Shown here: positions 29,243 through 36,548 of the stretch, in pieces | How the letters are laid out: each line of letters begins with the position of its first letter | How positions within the stretch are numbered: the first letter of the stretch is position 1 | Notes under the pieces: model-generated | Told to the model about the DNA's origin: nothing | Database searches by the model: none | The model's input: only the letters and a program-made list of their open reading frames with translations | Made by a program: the position numbers and the translations under genes | Assembly: GCA_014651175.1 (NCBI GenBank) | Contig: BMWJ01000001.1 | Location: 372,001 to 436,000, forward strand | Direction: 5' to 3' | DNA length: 64,000 nt | Source of the DNA: Streptomyces clavifer | GTDB taxonomy: Bacteria > Actinomycetota > Actinomycetes > Streptomycetales > Streptomycetaceae

Positions 29243-29991
29243 TTACTCGGCTGCGGTAACGCGGCGGGCGTAGACCTGCTCGATCCAGCCCGCCTTGAAC
29301 TGGCCAGGTCGTCTCGGAAGTTGGCCATCGAGGCACCGTAGGGCGCGACGACGCCGCCGGACTGGTCCGGCACGGACTGGCAGCCGTGCACGAGCCGGCC
29401 GCCGAGCGCGGCGTGGGCCTTGATGGACTCGATCCGGCGGTGCTCGTTGAACCAGCCGCCGTGGTAGACCTCGTCCAGCATTCCGCCCGTCTCGTCGTCC
29501 AGGTCGAAAACGACGGACGTGGCGGCGGGAAAGAACCAGCACGGGCCGACGTTGGAGATGTGCCCGTCCAGCTCCACCTTGTTGAGCGCCATCAACGTGG
29601 CCGCCTCGCGCAGCATGCGCAGATGATCGGCAGTGATCTGCGGCAGGCCGAGGCCGGCCAGGTGCTCCTCGCGGAAGAGGTACGAGTACACCCCATACGC
29701 CGTCGCCAGCACGCGGGCCGCGTCCGAGGTGGACTCGCCGTGGTTCTTGATGAAGTCGAGCGCGAGCTGCTCGACCGCGCTCTCGGTCGTCTCGCCCACG
29801 TCCAGGAGCTGAGCCTTCACCAACTCCCAGTCGGCGACGAGCCAGGTGCTGGACTCGAAGCGGAAGAAGTACTCGGCCGGGTCGATGGTGATGCGCCGGC
29901 CGTCCACTTGGATGCCGGGCAGGCGGTTCCAGCGCGGGTCGAAGGCGTCGGGCAGCTCGACCGCGATGGTTGCGGTGTCGATGGTGGTCAC
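29243..29991 (-). pseudogene. Unknown protein X of the element A operon, frameshifted
   Basis: GTG at 29991 follows GGAGA five bases upstream. The reading frame encodes about 226 residues with no family I recognise: FDPRWNRLPGIQVDG, YFFRFESSTWLVADWELVKAQ, a mostly helical middle, then GPCWFFPAATSVVFDLDDETGGMLDEVYHGGWFNEH. At 29302-29305 one C appears lost. The proper frame would continue LAQFKAGWIEQVYARRVTAAE to TAA at 29243 for 249 aa. The present frame instead runs on into the phosphotransferase gene and would make a 578-aa fusion. The soluble, Trp/Tyr-rich protein has no signal peptide. It heads the four-gene operon, opposite the regulator. Confidence 0.7.
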
Positions 29992-30155
29992 CGTGTCTCC
30001 GTCTCTGATCGTCCGGGCCGGGGCACAGGAATGCCCGAGCCCGTTGGGGCGTACGGAACTAGGGGGCCGCCCGGCCCGCGATGCCGTGGGTGAGGCGGCT
30101 GTCGATAAGTGAACCGTCCGCTACGCAGAGTGGGTACGGTGTGAGCGAGGCCAAG

Positions 30156-30172
30156 CGGTATACACGGTTTAC
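30156..30172. promoter_or_regulatory. Repeated CGGTWTAC boxes in the divergent promoter of element A
   Basis: CGGTATAC (30156-30163) and CGGTTTAC (30165-30172) are direct repeats nine bases apart, just upstream of the regulator gene and opposite the X operon. TATACA within them could also serve as a -10. A shared operator for both transcription units is plausible. Confidence 0.4.
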
Positions 30173-30193
30173 GGATCCGGAGCGGAGGCGATC

Positions 30194-31549
30194 GTGCCGG
30201 CACCGACCAGCGCCAACTCCCGCCTGCGCGAAACGATCAACGCCGCCGGGTGCACATACGACGCACTCGCCAAGGACGTACGCCGCATCGCCGCCGAGAA
30301 CGGCGAACTGCTCCAGACCAACAAGTCGGCCATCTCCCACTGGGTGGGCGGTGCACGTGCGCCGTCCGGCCAGGCAGGGCAGTACCTCGCCGAAGCGCTC
30401 TCCCGACGGCTGGGCCGCGTTGTCACCCGAACCGAACTCGGCCTCCACTCGCCCGACACGGAGTCGCCATCGGCTACCGACCCCGTCACCGCGGTCACCG
30501 ACCTCGGCCGCGCGGACGTCGAACGCCGCCGCTTCCTCGCCATCGCCGCGTTCACCACGGCCGGCGTGGCCATGCCGCTCCTGCACGACCACGAAGCCAC
30601 CTCGCGGATGCTTCGTGCCCGCACCGCACGCTCCCTCATCGGCAGCGACGACATCGACGTCGTACGGCAGATCACGGCAGCCTTCAGCGCCGCCGACGAA
30701 AGGCTTGGCGGCGGGCACGGCCTGACCACGGTCACCGCGTACCTCGCCGACACAGCAGCCCCCATACTGCGCGGCCGCTTCCCCACAGAAGCCTTACGCC
30801 AGGCCGCCTTCGGCGCCGTCGCCGAACTCGCCTACCTCGCAGGGTGGAAGCACCACGACCTCGGCCACGAAGGCGCTGCCCAGCGCTACTACCAGGTCGG
30901 CTACCAGCTCGCCTGCGAAGCCGACCCCCACGGCCATGCCGCCTGGATGATGCGCGCCCTCGCCCACCAGTCCCTCAGCCTCAAGCAACCCCACCACTGC
31001 GTGGACCTCGTCAAAGGAGCCCTCACCCGCGGCCTCGGCCACGTCGACGGCCAGACGGAAGCGCTCCTCCACATCACGCACGCCCGCGCCTACGCAGCCG
31101 TCGGCGAAAACCCATTGGCCGCTCGTGCTCTCCTCGCCGCCGAAGACGCCCTCCTGCGCGAGGACGGTCCCCAGCCCAGCTTCTCCCGCGTCAGCGGCCC
31201 CGCCGCCGGCACCGTGGCCAGCCACACCGCCCGCACGCTGACCGACCTCGCCGACCACATCGGCACGGAACAACAGCACCGCGACGCGCTCACCCGCTGG
31301 GACCCGGAGAAGTACAAGCGCGTCCACGCACTCACCCACGCCGACCTCGGCGACAGCCTCGCCGCCCAGGCCCGCGCCGACGAAGCGGTCGCCGCCTGGA
31401 CCCAGGCCCTGGCCCTCATGCAGGGCATGACCTCAGACCGCACCCGCAAGGCGATCACCTCGATCCGCTCCACACTCACGATCTACCAGCGCCGCCGCGT
31501 CCCCGGCGCCGCCGATCTCGCCCGCCGCGCCCGCGAGGCCCCCGCCTAA
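30194..31549 (+). CDS. HTH/TPR transcriptional regulator with a TTA codon
   Basis: A 451-aa protein. The N-terminal ~80 residues (SRLRETINAAGCTYDALAKDVRRIAAENGE ... AISHWVGGARAP) form an XRE-like helix-turn-helix. A hydrophobic segment near 115-130 (FLAIAAFTTAGVAMPLL) and a long TPR-like helical-repeat domain (about 150-440) follow, as in large Streptomyces regulators that sense small ligands or peptides. GTG at 30194 follows GGAGG five bases upstream. Leu201 is encoded by TTA (30794-30796), so translation should depend on the bldA tRNA. It is divergent from the X operon and probably controls element A. Confidence 0.82.
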   Translation: MPAPTSANSRLRETINAAGCTYDALAKDVRRIAAENGELLQTNKSAISHWVGGARAPSGQAGQYLAEALSRRLGRVVTRTELGLHSPDTESPSATDPVTAVTDLGRADVERRRFLAIAAFTTAGVAMPLLHDHEATSRMLRARTARSLIGSDDIDVVRQITAAFSAADERLGGGHGLTTVTAYLADTAAPILRGRFPTEALRQAAFGAVAELAYLAGWKHHDLGHEGAAQRYYQVGYQLACEADPHGHAAWMMRALAHQSLSLKQPHHCVDLVKGALTRGLGHVDGQTEALLHITHARAYAAVGENPLAARALLAAEDALLREDGPQPSFSRVSGPAAGTVASHTARTLTDLADHIGTEQQHRDALTRWDPEKYKRVHALTHADLGDSLAAQARADEAVAAWTQALALMQGMTSDRTRKAITSIRSTLTIYQRRRVPGAADLARRAREAPA

Positions 31550-31583
31550 CATGCCCAACAACCTGCCCGACGAAGGGAACCCC

Positions 31584-32090
31584 GTGGCCCAGCAGACCGA
31601 CAACCGCCCCCCAGCCCTCAAGCCGGCGCTCGAATCGATGACGCTGCTGGTAGCGGCCGTCATCGTCCACGACAAGGCCACCAACCGCGTCGTGCTCCTC
31701 CAACGCAGCGAGAACGCCAAGTTCGCCCAGGGGATGTGGGACCTGCCCGTCGGAAAGAGCGAACCGGGCGAGCCCATCACCGAGACCGCAGTCCGCGAGC
31801 TCTACGAGGAGACCGGCCTCACCGTGAAGCCCGAGTCCCTCAAGGTCGCGCACATCATTCACGGAGCCTGGGGCGTTGAGTCCCCCAATGGCTTCCTCAC
31901 GGTCGTCTTCGCCACCCACGAGTGGACCGGCGAACCCGAAAACCGCGAACCCCGCAAGCACTCCCAGGTCTGCTGGATCGACACCGACGCTATCCCCGAT
32001 GCCTTCGTCGGTACCACCGCCAGTGCCCTTCATCAGTACTTGGATGGCAGCTCTCAGGTATCACTTGACGGGTGGAACCAGGCTGCATAG
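31584..32090 (+). CDS. Nudix hydrolase
   Basis: A 168-aa Nudix enzyme expected to hydrolyse a nucleoside diphosphate linked to another group, with Mg ions. The Nudix box GKSEPGEPITETAVRELYEETGL matches GX5EX7REUXEEXGU without a substitution. The upstream strand LLVAAVIVHDKATNRVVLLQR and downstream WIDTDAIP fit the fold. GTG at 31584 is preferred because AAGGGA lies five bases before it; an ATG at 31551, one base after the regulator stop, is an alternative that adds 11 residues. It is probably co-transcribed with the regulator. Confidence 0.88.
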   Translation: MAQQTDNRPPALKPALESMTLLVAAVIVHDKATNRVVLLQRSENAKFAQGMWDLPVGKSEPGEPITETAVRELYEETGLTVKPESLKVAHIIHGAWGVESPNGFLTVVFATHEWTGEPENREPRKHSQVCWIDTDAIPDAFVGTTASALHQYLDGSSQVSLDGWNQAA

Positions 32091-32139
32091 CCCATGGGGG
32101 CGAATCCTGTATCAACCGACGACAGCAGGGGAGACCTGG

Positions 32140-33858
32140 GTGCCGGGGCCGTCCGTACCACCACAGCGTTCGATCAAGAAGTGCGAGCAGGCGTGGCTCC
32201 AAGGGGTGGCGCAGTTGAGGCTTGGGAATCGGGCCGCTGCGGCTGAGTCCTTTCACGCGGCCGTCGCGCACAACCCGCTTGCCGCCGATGCCTGGCTGGG
32301 ACTTCACGCTACGGGGCAGCTCCAGGGCCAGGCGATCGAGGCCATGCACGGCCAGGCTCAGTCCTTCGGCGCCATGCGCACGAAGCTCCAGGCCCCGCTG
32401 TCCTCTCGGTTCCAGATCGGGGGCTACGTGACCTTCCGTCTGGAGACGCCCCGCGACCTGTGGCTCGCGAGGGCGGCGAAACTCTTGGACGACGGCCTAC
32501 TCGATCAAGCATGGAACATGCTGTCCCACGCAGTGCTCGACTGCGACGAGACCCGCTTCGTCTGCGCACGCTACGCCGTCCTGAAGAAAGACTGGCCACT
32601 CCTTCTGACATTCGCCGAGGGAATCCGGGACTCCTTCCTACGGGATGAGTCGCAGCTTTGCGTTGCGGCCAGTCTCATCGCCCAAGGCGTATCCCATGAG
32701 GCGCTCAACGTACTGAACCCGCTCCCGCATGCGCTTGCTGGTAACGCCGGCTTTCTCGGGGAGATTGCTTATCTACGCGGCCGTGCATATGAGCAGCTCG
32801 GCCGGGCCGAGGAAGCTCTGAAGCAGTTCCAGACAGCCTTCCGGTACAGCCCGACCTTGGGTGATGTGGCCCAGCGAGCGAAGGTGGTGGCCTCGCCTGC
32901 TGCGCGCGTGCCCGCCCAGGCTGTTGGGGCTGTGCGGGCAGAGAGTGACGACTCCTCCGATGTCACCTTGAGTGAGGGGGAGCGTTCGACGTTGTTGGAC
33001 GAGGCGATGACCGAGCTGGACGAGATGGTTGGCCTCGCTCCGGTGAAACGCCAGGTGCGCAGCCTTTCGGCACAGCTGAGAATGGCGGCGGTGCGCAGAA
33101 ATCAGGGCTTGGCTGCGGCTCCAGCTCCACAGCACTTGGTATTTGCCGGGCCGCCCGGTACAGGCAAGACCACGGTTGCCCGCGTCGTCGGCAAGGTCTT
33201 CGCCGGGCTCGGTCTGCTGGCCCAGGGCCACGTCGTCGAGGCCCAGCGCGTTGACCTCGTGGGACAGCACCTCGGAGAGACGGCGATCAAGACGTCTAAG
33301 ATCATCGATGAGGCTCTGGGCGGCGTCCTCTTCATCGACGAGGCGTACGCACTGTCCAACACCGGGTACTCGGGCGGTGACGCCTTTGGTAAGGAAGCCT
33401 TGCAGGTGCTCCTCAAGCGAGCCGAGGACGACAGGCACCGTCTGGTTGTGATCCTTGCCGGGTATCCGAACGAGATCGCCGAGCTCCTGTCGGTCAACCC
33501 GGGTCTCGCCTCCCGGTTCAATACGCGGGTGGACTTTCCCGCCTATTCAGCAGACGAACTTGTGCTGATCACGGAGTCGTTCCTGCGATCGCAGGGGGAC
33601 GCCCTTACTGATGAGGCTGCGGTTGCGCTGCGCACGTCATGTGAGCTCGCCGTCGCCAGCGGGTTGATCGACCGACTCGGCAACGGTCGCTTCGCGCGGG
33701 AATTCGCTCGGAAGGCTGCCGCGGAGCGGGATCTGCGGATCTACGACTTGCATGGCAGCTCCGGAGTCCCGTCGCAGGGCGAGGTCACCACGCTGCATGT
33801 GGGCGACGTCATGGATGCCTACCACGAGCTCACTCAAGACGTTCCGCTGAACCGGTGA
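32140..33858 (+). CDS. EccA-like AAA+ ATPase (CbxX/CfqX family)
   Basis: A 572-aa two-part protein. The N-terminal ~260 residues form TPR-like helical repeats (AWLQGVAQLRLGNRAAAAESFHAAVAHNPLAADAWLG onward). The C-terminal AAA+ module has Walker A FAGPPGTGKTT (about 339), Walker B GVLFIDEAYAL (about 397), sensor segment VVILAGYPNEI (about 437) and the arginine-finger region NPGLASRF. This architecture is that of EccA from type VII secretion. No EccB-E, EsxA/B or mycosin gene is in the window, so it is an orphan. GTG at 32140 follows AGGGGAG by six bases. Its partner is unknown. Confidence 0.85.
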   Translation: MPGPSVPPQRSIKKCEQAWLQGVAQLRLGNRAAAAESFHAAVAHNPLAADAWLGLHATGQLQGQAIEAMHGQAQSFGAMRTKLQAPLSSRFQIGGYVTFRLETPRDLWLARAAKLLDDGLLDQAWNMLSHAVLDCDETRFVCARYAVLKKDWPLLLTFAEGIRDSFLRDESQLCVAASLIAQGVSHEALNVLNPLPHALAGNAGFLGEIAYLRGRAYEQLGRAEEALKQFQTAFRYSPTLGDVAQRAKVVASPAARVPAQAVGAVRAESDDSSDVTLSEGERSTLLDEAMTELDEMVGLAPVKRQVRSLSAQLRMAAVRRNQGLAAAPAPQHLVFAGPPGTGKTTVARVVGKVFAGLGLLAQGHVVEAQRVDLVGQHLGETAIKTSKIIDEALGGVLFIDEAYALSNTGYSGGDAFGKEALQVLLKRAEDDRHRLVVILAGYPNEIAELLSVNPGLASRFNTRVDFPAYSADELVLITESFLRSQGDALTDEAAVALRTSCELAVASGLIDRLGNGRFAREFARKAAAERDLRIYDLHGSSGVPSQGEVTTLHVGDVMDAYHELTQDVPLNR

Positions 33859-33881
33859 CTGAGCAGTCCCGGCTGTCCCGC

Positions 33882-34017
33882 AGTCCGCAGGTAGTCCGCA
33901 GGACACCCGAAAGTGACCGTTGGAGGTCAACGCACCAAACGGCGAAAATGCAGGTCAGCGCCCTGCCGGGGCTCCGCCGCAGGTCAGGATCAGACCTCAG
34001 ACATTCCGCTTCAACGT
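33882..34017. repeat. Right-end repeat, copy 1, ending in the middle attachment core
   Basis: Two AGTCCGCAGG boxes 11 bp apart (33882 and 33893) are followed after about 110 bp by the core TTCCGCTTCAACGT at 34004-34017. The whole segment is a diverged copy of 34879-35015. In this copy the core is followed by ACGACG, so it would not end a ychF reading frame. Confidence 0.7.
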
Positions 34018-34037
34018 ACGACGCCCCATCAAGGAAA

Positions 34038-34069
34038 GTGTCCGGCCCATTTGTTGGTGGGCCGGACAC
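34038..34069. terminator. Hairpin between element A and the toxin gene
   Basis: A 12-bp perfect stem (GTGTCCGGCCCA at 34038-34049 with 34058-34069) and an 8-base loop lie just right of the middle attachment core. It would end the leftward toxin-antitoxin transcript or any rightward read-through from the AAA+ gene. Confidence 0.65.
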
Positions 34070-34152
34070 GGGTGCTTGTCCGTGTGGGCCCACGTCCCGC
34101 AAAGCGCTGAGGTGTTGGTGATGGGTCCGGTCGATACGACTGCGATCGGCGT

Positions 34153-34545
34153 TCAGACTTTGATGACCTCTACGGTGGAGCCGCACAGGAGTGTCAGGTC
34201 CTCGGGATCGGAGGTCAGGGCGGTGACTGGCTGGGGTGCGGTGCGGGCGATGACGGCGAAGGCGGCGTCGATGGCGTACTTGTGGCCGTGGAGGCGGTGG
34301 CTGCGCAGGAGGGCTGCGGCCTGATCGGTGATCTCCTTGGTGACGTCGTGAACGTCGACGCGGGAGAGGACCCACTTGATCCGGGCGGGGTGAATGCGCT
34401 CGTAGTCGGCCTCGAGGGTGGTCATGGCGCTTGTGGCCACGCGGATGCCTTCCTCCGATGCCGCTTGGATCAGGGCCATGACGGTGCGGTCCTTGCGGTA
34501 GAGCTTGGAGAGGCCTTCGCTGCCGAGCAGTAGGGTGCCGGGCAT
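34153..34545 (-). CDS. PIN-domain toxin (VapC-like)
   Basis: A 130-aa PIN-domain protein, probably an RNase toxin. The pattern SEGLSKLYRKD at the start, SAMTTLEADY near 40-50, HGHKYAIDAAFAVIA near 85-98 and ALTSDPEDLTLLCG near 108-120 match the PIN group common in Streptomyces toxin-antitoxin pairs. The first catalytic Asp expected in the N-terminal strand (usually LD before xEGLSK) appears as Gly8 here, so activity may be reduced. Its start overlaps the antitoxin stop as TGATG. Together with the antitoxin it is the only gene content of element B. Confidence 0.82.
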   Translation of the reverse strand: MPGTLLLGSEGLSKLYRKDRTVMALIQAASEEGIRVATSAMTTLEADYERIHPARIKWVLSRVDVHDVTKEITDQAAALLRSHRLHGHKYAIDAAFAVIARTAPQPVTALTSDPEDLTLLCGSTVEVIKV

Positions 34546-34796
34546 CAGGCTGCGGCCCCGCCGACCTGCCGGTGGTCATGGCGCAGCAGCGTGCGGGCGG
34601 CTTCGACCTCCTCGCGGGTGAGCTCGTCATTGTCGGTCGCGAAGTCGGCGACGATCTCCCGGAGCTTGTCCATGGCGACCCGTTGTTCGAGGGCTTCGGC
34701 GACGTAGGAGGAGAAACCGCCGGGCCCGACGTGGGCGCGTGCGGCTTCGGCGAGGTCCTCGGGCAGGCTGATCGAGTACTTCTTGCTACCGCTCAT
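34545..34796 (-). CDS. Ribbon-helix-helix antitoxin (VapB-like)
   Basis: An 83-aa protein starting MSGSKKYSISLPEDLAEAARAHVGPGGFSSYVAEALEQRV-like, a ribbon-helix-helix DNA-binding pattern (about residues 5-47), followed by an acidic, flexible C-terminal half for toxin binding. It should repress its own promoter and neutralise the PIN toxin. ATG at 34796 is preferred: TAGCAT lies seven bases upstream, giving leaderless geometry. Another ATG three codons earlier is possible. It is the first gene of the pair, as is usual. Confidence 0.82.
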   Translation of the reverse strand: MSGSKKYSISLPEDLAEAARAHVGPGGFSSYVAEALEQRVAMDKLREIVADFATDNDELTREEVEAARTLLRHDHRQVGGAAA

Positions 34797-34878
34797 GGAG
34801 CCCATGCTACCGGTGGTCGTAAGTCTCTGGGTGTAAATGGTCGTGGCCGCGCGGACTGTGCGGACGGGTATCCGTCCG

Positions 34879-35015
34879 GTCCGCATAGAGTCCGCAGGAC
34901 ACCCGTAAGCGCCCGTCGCAGGCCAACGCGAGCCAACGAAGAAATGGCTGGTCAGGGCCCTGGATGGGGCTCCCTCGCGGGTGGGAGCCCTGCGTCAGGC
35001 ATTCCGCTTCAACGT
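34879..35015. repeat. Right-end repeat, copy 2, ending in the right attachment core
   Basis: The box GTCCGCA (34879) and AGTCCGCAGGACACCCG (34889-34905, identical to 33893-33909) are followed after about 96 bp by the core at 35002-35015. The intervening DNA aligns with copy 1 with many substitutions and a few small gaps. Confidence 0.7.
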
Positions 35016-35019
35016 GTAG
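35002..35019. other. Right attachment core (attR-like) with the displaced ychF stop
   Basis: TTC CGC TTC AAC GTG TAG reads FRFNV-stop, the exact end of YchF. The core is 35002-35015; the TAG at 35017-35019 would be the ancestral ychF stop codon before insertion. Confidence 0.75.
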
Positions 35020-35039
35020 TGAGTTGGTTACTGCAAGCT

Positions 35040-35094
35040 GGCATTTCTCAAGAAATGCCGGTCAGAGGGGCCGGACTTGGGCAAGTCCGGCCCC
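35040..35094. terminator. Probable original ychF terminator, now 9 kb away
   Basis: Two hairpins lie in series: a 9-bp stem (GGCATTTCT at 35040-35048 with 35051-35059) and a stronger 12-bp stem (GGGGCCGGACTT at 35067-35078 with 35083-35094). They begin 20 bases after the displaced ychF stop and also serve the convergent Uma2 gene. Confidence 0.75.
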
Positions 35095-35124
35095 ACCGCA
35101 TTTCCGTGCTGACTTGGTGCTCAC

Positions 35125-35658
35125 TCAGGTGCGGCGGGGTGGAGCGAGCTTCTCCAGGTCGAGGTTGATCTCGAAGGGCACCGGACGGTTGAGCGAGCGC
35201 CTGAAGATGCCAACGGGTACATAGGTGGCGGTTGGCTCGTCAAGTTCGTAGACGTGGACGATGGGTGTTCCGTCCTCGTCCTCGATGCGCCAGTAGTGCG
35301 GGATGCCGGCCTCTGCGTATTTGTGGAGCTTCACCGTGCGGTCCCGGTGTGCGGACTCGGGGGAGACCACCTCGACGGCGAGTCGTACTTCATCCGGTGC
35401 GAACCAGGTGCGGTCACCGTCGAAGTCGGCCGTCGTCACCAGCAGATCCGGCTCGGGCCGATTGCGTTGATCGAGTTTGATGGTCATCTCCCGTCCGACC
35501 CTTACGCCGGCCGGCGCCTGCTCCATGAGAGCCACGGTGAGTATCGTGACGAGATGGCCGTGCCACCACCGCTGCGGGGACGCCATGAATACGAGGGCTC
35601 CGTCGATCAGCTCGGTGTGGCGCGGTGCTTCCGGGAGGCGGTCCAGGTCCTCCGCCAA
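35125..35658 (-). CDS. Uma2-family (DUF820) nuclease-like protein
   Basis: A 177-aa PD-(D/E)XK-type protein of the Uma2 family, abundant in Streptomyces and cyanobacteria. Typical segments are ELIDGALVFMASPQRWWHG at the N-terminus, RPEPDLLVTTADF (catalytic Asp region, about 70), VRLAVEVVSPESAHRDRTVKLHKYAEAGIPHYWRI (E-x-V core and helix, about 91-125). The start is uncertain: TTG at 35658 follows GGAAGG at usable spacing and no in-frame ATG or GTG precedes it. It would have been the original convergent neighbour of ychF. The biological role of Uma2 proteins is unknown. Confidence 0.8.
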   Translation of the reverse strand: MAEDLDRLPEAPRHTELIDGALVFMASPQRWWHGHLVTILTVALMEQAPAGVRVGREMTIKLDQRNRPEPDLLVTTADFDGDRTWFAPDEVRLAVEVVSPESAHRDRTVKLHKYAEAGIPHYWRIEDEDGTPIVHVYELDEPTATYVPVGIFRRSLNRPVPFEINLDLEKLAPPRRT

Positions 35659-35744
35659 CCCGCCTTCCGCGCGGGGCGGGCGCGTCCGGTCGGGCGGCGC
35701 CGAGGGATCAGGGCCGGGCAGGGCCGGAGTGCGAGGATGACCGT

Positions 35745-36548
35745 ATGGACATCAGCAGCAGGAACAACGTCACCGTGTCCGGTCCTGAGGGCGGGCCGGT
35801 TCTCCTCCTGGCCCACGGTTTCGGCTGTGACCAGAACATGTGGCGGCTGGTGGCACCGGTCCTGGCCGAGAGCTTCCGCGTGGTGCAGTTCGACTACGTG
35901 GGATCGGGTCGCTCGGACCTCACGGCCTGGAGTGAGGAACGCTACGGCGCGCTGGAGGGATACGCCCGCGACGTGGTGGAGATAGTCGAAGCGCTCGACC
36001 TGCGCGAGGTCCGGTTCGTGGGACATTCGGTCAGCGCCATGATCGGCGTACTGGCGGCGGCCGCGGCACCGGACCGGTTCGCCTCGCTGATCATGATCGG
36101 CCCCTCCCCGTGCTACATCGACGGCCCCGGATACCGGGGCGGATTCAGTGCCGAGGACATCGACGAGCTCCTCGAATCCCTGGAAGCCAACTACCTCGGC
36201 TGGTCGGCGGCCATGGCCCCGGTGATCATGGGTAACCCCGACCGTCCCGAACTGGGTGAGGAACTGACCAACAGCTTCTGCGCCACCGACCCGGCCGTCG
36301 CCCGCGTCTTCGCCCGGACCACGTTCCTGTCCGACACCCGCGGGGACCTCGGGACGGTGAGCGTCCCCACGTTGGTCCTGGAGTGCTCGCAGGACGCCAT
36401 CGCTCCTCGGGAAGTGGGCGCGTACGTCCACGCGGCCATCCCCGGCAGCCGCCTGGTCACCCTGGAGGCGACCGGCCACTGCCCGCAGCTGAGCGCCCCC
36501 GAGGCGACCGCGGCCGCCATCGTCGACTTCGCCGGAAACCGCTCGTGA
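35745..36548 (+). CDS. RsbQ-like alpha/beta hydrolase
   Basis: A 267-aa alpha/beta hydrolase very like Bacillus RsbQ. It has the oxyanion region LLAHGFGCDQNMWR (about 24), FDYVGSGRSDL (about 49), nucleophile Ser in VGHSVSAMIG (about 94), the acid near LECSQDAIAP (about 215) and the final His in ATGHCPQLSAPEATA (about 245). RsbQ activates the PAS phosphatase RsbP in the energy-stress pathway, probably by handling a small ligand. ATG at 35745 follows GAGGA. Its stop overlaps the start of the RsbP-like gene (TGATG), which strongly supports the RsbQ assignment. Confidence 0.88.
   Translation: MDISSRNNVTVSGPEGGPVLLLAHGFGCDQNMWRLVAPVLAESFRVVQFDYVGSGRSDLTAWSEERYGALEGYARDVVEIVEALDLREVRFVGHSVSAMIGVLAAAAAPDRFASLIMIGPSPCYIDGPGYRGGFSAEDIDELLESLEANYLGWSAAMAPVIMGNPDRPELGEELTNSFCATDPAVARVFARTTFLSDTRGDLGTVSVPTLVLECSQDAIAPREVGAYVHAAIPGSRLVTLEATGHCPQLSAPEATAAAIVDFAGNRS

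Noticed and set aside
31876-32139. N-terminal extension of the AAA+ ATPase
   Set aside because: The frame is open upstream but overlaps the Nudix gene out of frame. GTG at 32140 has a good ribosome site and begins before the TPR region.
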